DNA from: Actinocrinis sp035946395
GTDB taxonomy: Bacteria; Actinomycetota; Actinomycetes; Streptomycetales; Catenulisporaceae
NCBI RefSeq assembly: GCF_035946395.1
Contig: NZ_DASYZI010000401.1
Coordinates: 8,526-72,525 of the forward strand
Reading direction: 5' to 3'
Length of the DNA: 64,000 nt
The position numbers were made by a program, and so were the translations under genes. Positions within the stretch are counted from its first letter, which is position 1. Each line of letters opens with the position of its first letter. Below the pieces are notes generated by a model. That model was not told the DNA's origin, did not search any database, and saw only the letters and a program-made list of their open reading frames with translations. Shown here piece by piece: positions 58,040-64,000 of the stretch.

Positions 58040-58808
58040 GCAGTCAGCGGCAGGCGGCGAGCGCCGCGTCACTGACCTGCGTCTGATGGCGTGCGCTCGC
58101 AGCACGCGAAGGCGGCAGGTCCGTCAGGTGGACGAACACCAGGTCCCGTCCGGGTCGGCCCAGGCGTTGCAGAGGTAGCTACCGTTGCGGCCGCTGGCGC
58201 TGCCCATCGGCTGGTCGCGACCCGGCGGGCCGCCGCTCGGCTGAAAGCCGTGCGAGCACCGTGCGAGCAGCGCACCGGCCGATGCAGCATCCGGTCGAGT
58301 TCGCCGTCGCCGGACGGCCGGTGTGCCCCGGCGACGGTGCCGGGATGCAGCACTCTGACTCCGTCGAACTCGTCGCCGTTCAGCAGCGCCTGGTAGAAGC
58401 GCGCCAGGCCGGTCGAGGCGGTCGACACGTTCACCGCCGGGATGACGCTGCCGCGCCGCGCCCTGATCCGGCCTTACATCTCACAAACCCCTTGGCCGGG
58501 CCTGTCCTGCGTTGCACACCGACCGCTCCCAGTCGGCCATCGCCAGCGCATCGTCGGCCAGGCTCCGAACGGCTTTCCAGTCGAGAAGAGCATGAACAGC
58601 GCGTCGGGCGCGCGCCCGACGCCCGGTTGAGCACCACGCGGCCGTGGCGCACGACACACAACTGTGCGACGGTTCGCCTGGAGGCGATCAAATCCAGCGC
58701 ACGGTAAAGTTGCGCGGGCTCCATATCGGCTGACTCCGGTGCACATTCGGCCAAGCCGACACTCGGGATATCTCCGGAGCGGGATCGCGCTTCGCGGCGG
58801 TTGTCCAT
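58040..58808 (-). pseudogene. Decayed serine hydrolase (beta-lactamase/PBP4*-like)
   Basis: Fragments of one class C beta-lactamase-like serine hydrolase lie in different frames. The N-terminal part (LYRALDLIASRRTVAQLCVV, then RHGRVVLNRASGARP) is in one frame. The active-site region with SxxK (DALFMLFSTGKPF) continues in another. A C-terminal part (TASTGLARFYQALLNGDEFD, then a GRNGSYLCNAWADPDG remnant) needs a further shift. The total length, ~770 nt, is well below the ~1150 nt of an intact gene, so there is also an internal deletion. No intact reading frame remains. Confidence 0.7.
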
Positions 58809-58972
58809 GAACCGGCATCATGGGCGTCAGCTGTGAGATCGCCGTGGAGACGCCATCCCTACCCCAGCACGGTAACGGCTCGGTTACAGCGTCTCGAATG
58901 TGCATCGCACTTTACTGTTGCATTGCAGGATCTCCTGGTAGACCCTGCTAGCCAAAGAGGGAGGGGGCGGCG

Positions 58973-61636
58973 TTGCCAGTGCAGGATCCGGGCAAATCCC
59001 GCGCGGTTCTCATCGCGGTGGACGACTACGTTCCCGCCGACGCCGTCGCGCCGACGCCGGGCGTCTCGGAGAACGTCGAACAACTGTCCGCGGTGCTGAC
59101 CGATCCCGAACTGCTCGGGCTGGCCCCCGAACACTGCACCGTGCTGCGCAACCCACCCGACGCCGCCACGGTCCTGGACGCGGTCTACGAATCCGCGGCC
59201 GCGGCGAGCGGCGCGTTCATCCTCTACGTCGCCGGCTACACGCTCGCCGCGCCCCGGCACCCCGACCTCTACTTCGGCCTGGCCGGCTCGTCCGAGTCGC
59301 GGCTCTACCGCGCGCTGCGCTTCCCCGACGTCGCCGCGCTGGTGCGCGAGGCCGGCCACGCCGCCGACCGGATCATCATCCTCGACTACTGCTACGACGG
59401 GCAGGTCCCGTCGACGCACTCCACCGGCCCGGCCGCGCTGGAAGCGGTGCCCGGCGCGTGCGTCCTCGCGGCCACCGCCAAGGACGCCAAGAGCTGGGTG
59501 CCGCCGGGGCAGCGGATGACCGCGTTCACCGGCGCGCTGATACGCGTGGCCGGGGCCGGTGTTCCGGGCGTCGGCGACGTGCTCGACCTCGCCGAGCTGC
59601 ACCACCAGGCCGGCCGCGAACTGTCCGCGAACCAGCTGCCGACGCCGCGGCTGTGGCCCGGTCAGGGCGAGCGGCGGATCGCGCTGGTACGCAACACCCG
59701 CAAGGCCGCGGAGTCCAGTGGCGCGGCGGCGGACCAGACGCGGGGCGGCGCGGATCCCGACACCGCCGAGCGTCAGTACACCGACACCCTGCCCCGGGTG
59801 CCCGAGGGCCAGGACGCCGCGCTGAGCATGGCGCCGGCCGCGCTGGCCGACTGGACCGCGCAGCTGCGCACCTCCGGCTGGGGCCAGGTCGCCGACGAGG
59901 TGCTTGCCGGGGTCGCCGCCCGAGGCGCCCCGGGGAACGTGGCGCTGCTGCTCGTGGTGCTGCGGCAGGCCGGGCGGGACGCCGAGGCGGAACAGGCCGA
60001 GTCGGTCGCCCTGCTGCGGCCCGCCGCACAGTGCGCCGAACTCGTGGCCGCGCTGGTGCAGGCCGGATACCGGGAGGAGTGCGGCAGGGTGCTCGCGCTG
60101 GCGGCCCGGCGCCCGGCCGAGAACATCAAGCGGATGGTGCGCGCGCTGGCCGCGCGCGGGGACCTGCCACAGGCCGCGCTGCTGTTCGCCGAGGCGACCG
60201 GGCACGCCCCGGCCGGCGCCGCGGTCGAGCCGTTCGCCGACGTGCTCCCGGAACTCGGCGGCCCGCAGGAGGTCGGCCCGGTGCTCGCCGAGGCGACCGC
60301 GCACTGGCATGAAGGCAGGGTGCTGACCCTGGCCGAGGAGCTGGAGGCCGGGGGAGCGGAGCGCGGTTCCTACGCGTTGTACGCCCGCGCCGCGCAGCTG
60401 GCCGCCGGGAACTGGCCGCCGGACCGCTTCGCCGGGCTGATGCGCCGGATGTCGGACGCGGGCGTCGAGGACGGGGTCGACGTGCTGCTCGACGCGGCGG
60501 GCAGTGCTGTGGGCCCGTTCCCGTCGCTGACTGCGTACCTGTCCACGGCGCTGGCCAGCGCGCAAGTCCCGAAGCTGGCCTACCGGCTGCTCAGCCGGGC
60601 CGTTCCGGCTTACTCGGACGTCGAACTCGTCGCGCTGTCCTCGTACCTTGAGGCGGGACGGCAGCGGGATCTCGCGGTGCACGCGTACGCGACCGCCGCG
60701 CTCAGCCGTCCCCCGTCGACCACCGTGGGCTACATCGACGTGCTGCGCAGGCACGGCGAGCTCGCGAACGCCGACAAGCTCGTGATCGGCGTGCTCGACG
60801 GCCGCCCCGGCCACGTGGTCGGCCTGTTCGAGGCGCTGCGCGCGGCCGACCGCGCCGCGGACGTCGAGCGGATCGTCGAACTGGTGGCGCAGGGCCCTGC
60901 GGCCCTCGCCGGCGCGGTGGCCCGCGAGCTGTGGGAGGCCGGCGGGCAGCAGGACGCGGCGCCCGTCCTCGACGGCGCCGCACGGCGGCCGCTGGTCGAA
61001 GTCGCCGCGGCGCTGGTGGCGTTGGCCGCCTCGTCCGGCACGGCCGCGCTGCTCGACGGCCACCTGCGCGACCGCTCGCCGCGGGAGTTCCTCGACGCGG
61101 TCAGCGTGCTGCGAACCGCGAAGCGCGACGAGGACGCGGACCTGCTGTTCGCCGCGCTGGGCCGTGGAGCGCCGCGCCAGGTGTGCGACGCCGTGCTCAC
61201 GCTGGCCCAGTCGGGCCGCGGCGAGGACGCGGCCAGCCTGCTGGACAGCTTCGCCGCGCAGGCTCCCGCGGCCGAGGCGGTCGAGGCGATGGCGCTGCTG
61301 GCCGAGACCCGGGCCGGCGCGCAGGCCGCCGGGGAACTGCTGATCACCGCGCTGGCGACCCGGACGGACCCGGCGGTGGTCCTGGCCACGCTGCGCCGGG
61401 TGCGCGCCTCCGACCAGACCGATCGCTACCTGGAACACCTCGGCGCCACCATGCCGCCGGCCGAACTGGTCGTGCTGGCCTCGAACCTGGCGACCCGCGG
61501 CTGTGACGCGGAGGCCGACCTCATGCTCACCCGGGCCGCCACCCGCGACGACTTCATGGAGCTGCGCGCGGCCTTCCACGACGCAGGCCGGCACGCGCAG
61601 GCCTACCACCTGACCGAGCGCCGCGGGGAGTACTGA
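58973..61636 (+). CDS. Caspase-like (C14/EACC1-type) protein with degenerate active site and long helical-repeat region
   Basis: 887 residues from TTG 58973, which follows GAGGGAGGGGG; GTG 58979 is an alternative. Residues ~8-240 match actinomycete caspase-like domains: SRAVLIAVDDY, DPELLGLAPEHCTVLRNP, ILYVAGYTLAAP and IIILDYCYDGQ. The usual YxAGHG catalytic His is Tyr89 here, while the Cys (C140 in LDYCYDG) is kept, so peptidase activity is doubtful. Residues ~280-880 are Ala/Leu-rich helical hairpins (ELVAALVQAGYREECGRVLA and similar), probably a HEAT/PPR-like solenoid. Caspase-like domains of this type occur in bacterial conflict and signalling systems. No partner gene is adjacent. Confidence 0.75.
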   Translation: MPVQDPGKSRAVLIAVDDYVPADAVAPTPGVSENVEQLSAVLTDPELLGLAPEHCTVLRNPPDAATVLDAVYESAAAASGAFILYVAGYTLAAPRHPDLYFGLAGSSESRLYRALRFPDVAALVREAGHAADRIIILDYCYDGQVPSTHSTGPAALEAVPGACVLAATAKDAKSWVPPGQRMTAFTGALIRVAGAGVPGVGDVLDLAELHHQAGRELSANQLPTPRLWPGQGERRIALVRNTRKAAESSGAAADQTRGGADPDTAERQYTDTLPRVPEGQDAALSMAPAALADWTAQLRTSGWGQVADEVLAGVAARGAPGNVALLLVVLRQAGRDAEAEQAESVALLRPAAQCAELVAALVQAGYREECGRVLALAARRPAENIKRMVRALAARGDLPQAALLFAEATGHAPAGAAVEPFADVLPELGGPQEVGPVLAEATAHWHEGRVLTLAEELEAGGAERGSYALYARAAQLAAGNWPPDRFAGLMRRMSDAGVEDGVDVLLDAAGSAVGPFPSLTAYLSTALASAQVPKLAYRLLSRAVPAYSDVELVALSSYLEAGRQRDLAVHAYATAALSRPPSTTVGYIDVLRRHGELANADKLVIGVLDGRPGHVVGLFEALRAADRAADVERIVELVAQGPAALAGAVARELWEAGGQQDAAPVLDGAARRPLVEVAAALVALAASSGTAALLDGHLRDRSPREFLDAVSVLRTAKRDEDADLLFAALGRGAPRQVCDAVLTLAQSGRGEDAASLLDSFAAQAPAAEAVEAMALLAETRAGAQAAGELLITALATRTDPAVVLATLRRVRASDQTDRYLEHLGATMPPAELVVLASNLATRGCDAEADLMLTRAATRDDFMELRAAFHDAGRHAQAYHLTERRGEY

Positions 61637-61641
61637 GACGG

Positions 61642-61685
61642 CGAGGGTCTCGACACCTGTGTGACGACAGATGCCGAGACCCTCG
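61642..61685. terminator. Bidirectional hairpin terminator
   Basis: CGAGGGTCTCG (61642-61652) pairs with CGAGACCCTCG (61675-61685) between convergent genes, just past the caspase-like stop. Confidence 0.7.
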
Positions 61686-61753
61686 TTGCGGCACTTCAGC
61701 TGAAGGCCGGCGATTGGCCGGTGTCTACTTCAGCGGCGGCACCGCACCGCCTG

Positions 61754-62299
61754 CTAGCAACCGGTGGTGCCGCCGCTGTCGAAGGCGGCTCCGTAGACGA
61801 CCTTTCCCGAGCCGGGAAGTTCGATCCTCGCTCCGTTGTACACCGTGGTCCACACGGCGCTGCACGGGTTCAGGATTAAGCGGCCGGAATTGATGATCCA
61901 GCGCTGGTTGGCCGGGCACGCGGGAGCGGTGTGGCCGCAGTGTGCCGTGCCCGACCACAGCAATCCGTACACCGAGGAGTCACCCTCGAACGCGTAGTTG
62001 ACGTCCGCGCACTGCGGATAGCTGTGGGTGAAGAGGTTTTGGCACATCGCCTCGACCTGGTAGCTGAAGGTGCCGTCGCTGTAGCCGACGATGTCGGCGC
62101 AGAACACCCCTTGTGTCGTCCCGTCGTTGCCGGCCGCCTCGCAGGTGTGCATGGAGGCGAGGGGCGTCACGATCTGTCCGGCGGAGGGGGAGACGGCCGC
62201 GGTGGCCGATGCGGGGGCGGCGGCGAACATGCCCAGGCTCAGGGCCAGGGCGCCGGCCGCCAGTGCGGCGGCGCGGCGGATTGCGGGTGCGGTGGTCAT
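61754..62299 (-). CDS. Small secreted cysteine-rich protein
   Basis: 181 residues. It has a typical Sec signal peptide (AIRRAAALAAGALALSLGMF, cleavage near ASATAA). The mature ~145 residues contain eight cysteines (HTCEAAG, FCADIVG, AMCQNLF, QCADVNY, HCGHTAPAC, NPCSAVW, TTGC), probably four disulfides, and a beta-rich pattern. No family recognised. The ATG at 62299 follows GGGAGGAAGC. It is convergent with the caspase-like gene. Confidence 0.75.
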   Translation of the reverse strand: MTTAPAIRRAAALAAGALALSLGMFAAAPASATAAVSPSAGQIVTPLASMHTCEAAGNDGTTQGVFCADIVGYSDGTFSYQVEAMCQNLFTHSYPQCADVNYAFEGDSSVYGLLWSGTAHCGHTAPACPANQRWIINSGRLILNPCSAVWTTVYNGARIELPGSGKVVYGAAFDSGGTTGC

Positions 62300-62495
62300 G
62301 GAAATGCTTCCTCCCGAGAGTTGCCATGCGTGCCGCTTTCATCGAGTGACGGGCGCGCCGATGCACAGGCCACCGACGCGTTTCGAGCTCCCACCCCCAC
62401 GCGGCACGAAGGCAGTCTCGCCGCCGAGAGTCGCAATCCGGTGGCATTCCGATGGCATCACCCCTCAAACGCACCGGCGCTTCGGCAGCGACGGG

Positions 62496-63683
62496 TCACA
62501 TGCCTGCCAGTTGCGTCAGCCGGCGTTCGAGGAAGCGCCGTTCGGCGCCGTCGTCGGTGAGTTGCCTGGCGCGTCTGTATGCGTCACGCGCCTCGTCTAT
62601 GCGCCCGAGGCGGCGCAGGAGTTCGGCCCTGGTCGAGTGCAGATAGCGGAAGTCGTCGAGCCCCAGTCGGTCGACGATGCACAGGCCGGCCTGCGGGCCC
62701 TCGGTCTCGGCGACGGCGATGGCGCGGTTGAGCTCCACGACGGGCGAGCCGGTCAGGCGGCCGAGTTCGCCGTACAGCGCCGCGATCTGCGGCCAGTCGC
62801 ACGGCACTTCGGCGTGCAGCGACGCGATGGCCGCCTGGAGGACATAGGCTCCACGGCCGCCCAGGGCGAGCGCCCGGTCGAGCTCGGCGCGCCCGGTGGC
62901 GATCTGCCCGGTGTTCCACCGCGACCGGTCCTGTTCGCCGAGCAGCACGAGCTCGCCGCCGCTGAACCGCGCCTCGCTGCGGGAGTCGTGCAGGAGCATC
63001 ATCGCCAGCAGCCCGTGCACCTCCGGGTCGTCCGGAAGCAGCTCGGCCAGCGCGCGGCCCAGCCAGATCGCCTCCGCCGCCAGCTCGTCGCGGCCGCCGT
63101 AGCCCTCGTTGAAGATCAGATAAACGACCGCGAGGACGGCGTCGAGCCGCTCCCGCAGCAGATGAACCGGCGGCACCCGGAACGGGATCCTGGCCGCCTT
63201 GATCTTTCGCTTGGCCCGCACCAGCCGCTGCGCCATCGTGCGCTCCGGCACCAGGAAGGCGCGGGCGATCTCGTCGGTGGTCAGCCCGCCCAGGGTGCGC
63301 AGGGTCAGCGCGACCTGCGCCTCGATGGCGAGCGCCGGGTGGCAGCAGGTGAAGACGAGTTCCAGGCGCTCGTCCGGAAACGCGGCGCCCGTCGGTGTGG
63401 TGTCCATCGCTGCCGGCGCGCGATCGTCGGCGGCGAGCAGGCCGAACTTGGCCGCGAGCGTGCGTTCGCGGCGGATGCGGTCCGTCGCGTGGTTGCGGGC
63501 CGTCGTCATCAGCCAGGCACGCGGGTTGTCGGGGACGCCGTCGCGCGGCCACCGGTCGGCGGCGATGGCGAAGGCCTCCTGCGCGGCCTCCTCGGCGAGG
63601 TCGAAGTCGCCGAGCAGGCCGATCAGGGTGGCCAGTATGCGGCCCCGCTCCTCGCGGAAGACCTGCTCAAGCCGCTCTACCAA
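62496..63683 (-). CDS. ECF RNA polymerase sigma factor, ECF42-type (SigJ-like, with C-terminal TPR)
   Basis: 395 residues, twice an ordinary ECF sigma. Region 2 (LIGLLGDFDLAEEAAQEAFA, PRAWLMTTARNHATDRIRRE) and region 4 (LRTLGGLTTDEIARAFLVPE, RTMAQRLVRAKRKIKAARIP) occupy the first ~190 residues. The remaining ~200 residues form the TPR-like extension with NRAIAVAETEGPQAGL, typical of ECF42. ECF42 sigmas have no anti-sigma factor and occur next to DGPF-domain proteins, as here. The start is TTG 63683, overlapping the upstream stop by seven bases. Stress-response or antibiotic-related roles have been proposed for the group. Confidence 0.9.
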   Translation of the reverse strand: MVERLEQVFREERGRILATLIGLLGDFDLAEEAAQEAFAIAADRWPRDGVPDNPRAWLMTTARNHATDRIRRERTLAAKFGLLAADDRAPAAMDTTPTGAAFPDERLELVFTCCHPALAIEAQVALTLRTLGGLTTDEIARAFLVPERTMAQRLVRAKRKIKAARIPFRVPPVHLLRERLDAVLAVVYLIFNEGYGGRDELAAEAIWLGRALAELLPDDPEVHGLLAMMLLHDSRSEARFSGGELVLLGEQDRSRWNTGQIATGRAELDRALALGGRGAYVLQAAIASLHAEVPCDWPQIAALYGELGRLTGSPVVELNRAIAVAETEGPQAGLCIVDRLGLDDFRYLHSTRAELLRRLGRIDEARDAYRRARQLTDDGAERRFLERRLTQLAGM

Positions 63684-64000
63684 TACACCTCCGAAGGCCG
63701 GATCTCGACGGCGCCGCCGTAGCGTGCCGCCGGGACGCGGGAGGCCACCTCGATGGCCGCGTCGAGGTCGTCGGCCTCGATGACGAAGAAGCCGCCAATG
63801 GCCTCCTTCATCCCGATGAACGGGCCGTCCGTGGTGAGGACCCTGCCGCCTTCGATGCGCACCGTGGTGGCGTTCTCGGGCAGGCCCATCGGCGGGCCGG
63901 GGGTGACGCCCGGCGTCTGGTTGATCCCCTGATAGTCGGCGTAGACCTGCTTCGTCTCCTCCTCGGAGAGCGAGGCCTGCTTTTCCAGCGCGGTGCCCTG
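63677..64000 (-). CDS. DGPF (YCII-related) domain protein, partial
   Basis: The C-terminal ~107 codons of a leftward gene that begins beyond the window. The eponymous motif RVLTTDGPFIGMKEAIGGFF is present, followed by IEADDLDAAIEVASRVP and the terminal AVEIRPSEVYW. DGPF proteins are the constant partner of ECF42 sigma factors, and the two genes overlap here by seven bases. Their biochemical role is not settled; YCII-like folds may bind small ligands. Confidence 0.9.
   Translation of the reverse strand, partial: QGTALEKQASLSEEETKQVYADYQGINQTPGVTPGPPMGLPENATTVRIEGGRVLTTDGPFIGMKEAIGGFFVIEADDLDAAIEVASRVPAARYGGAVEIRPSEVYW

Noticed and set aside
58859..61609. A ~900-codon minus-strand frame opposite the caspase-like gene
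   Set aside because: Its composition is Arg/Gly/His-rich with no domain; the plus strand carries the caspase-like motifs and a strong ribosome site.
61661..61879. A small plus-strand frame after the caspase-like gene
   Set aside because: It begins inside the terminator hairpin, has no ribosome site and overlaps the secreted Cys-rich gene on the other strand.

Overview
This 64 kb window is high-GC DNA from an actinomycete. LacI/TetR circuits, WXG100 proteins, an ECF sigma factor with a DGPF partner, modular secreted glycoside hydrolases, frequent GTG/TTG starts and four-base start/stop overlaps all fit Actinomycetes, perhaps near Catenulispora or Streptomyces. The genus is a guess from gene content, not a measurement. 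I recognised no rRNA or tRNA gene and no CRISPR array.

Layout. 1-234 is the start of an SDR epimerase that runs off the left edge. 374-9337 is an L-arabinose locus read leftward: LacI regulator, araB-araD-araA, then a sugar ABC transporter (binding lipoprotein, double ATPase, permease). Three near-identical 14-bp operators tie the parts together. 9738-16755 carries a PrmC-like methyltransferase and two coupled, paralogous ~1000-residue helical-repeat proteins with unusual short tandem repeats. 16981-20665 holds an MFS efflux/TetR pair with two palindromic operators, an ArfB-like peptidyl-tRNA hydrolase and a hypothetical protein. 20992-24117 is a four-gene WXG (type VII secretion-like) operon. 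It is followed by an AidB-like flavoprotein, a four-EF-hand calcium protein and an FMN-dependent lactate-oxidase-family gene (lldD).

The most striking region is 28081-46223, an ~18.1 kb integrated element inserted in the 5' end of lldD. A 14-bp direct repeat marks attL and attR, and symmetric 11-bp inverted arm sites flank it. The displaced original lldD start lies beyond the integrase, just upstream of fumC, so the ancestral gene order can be rebuilt as lldD divergent from fumC. The element carries a tyrosine integrase, an excisionase-like protein, a RepA-like ATPase, a Nudix protein convergent with a large HTH/helical-repeat regulator, several HTH proteins, a zinc-peptidase-like protein, a 790-residue tail-fibre-like protein and many small unknowns. 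It has no recognisable FtsK/TraB transfer gene, portal, large terminase or capsid gene. It therefore looks like a satellite or a reduced phage/ICE rather than a standard actinomycete conjugative element.

Right of the element are fumC, a DUF1906/GH25-like protein, a membrane-anchored hypothetical, an RNA-methylase-family protein, a translationally coupled GH16-GH3 beta-glucan degradation operon, an ankyrin protein, a decayed serine hydrolase, an 887-residue caspase-like protein lacking its catalytic histidine, a small secreted Cys-rich protein, and an ECF42-type sigma factor with its DGPF partner running off the right edge.
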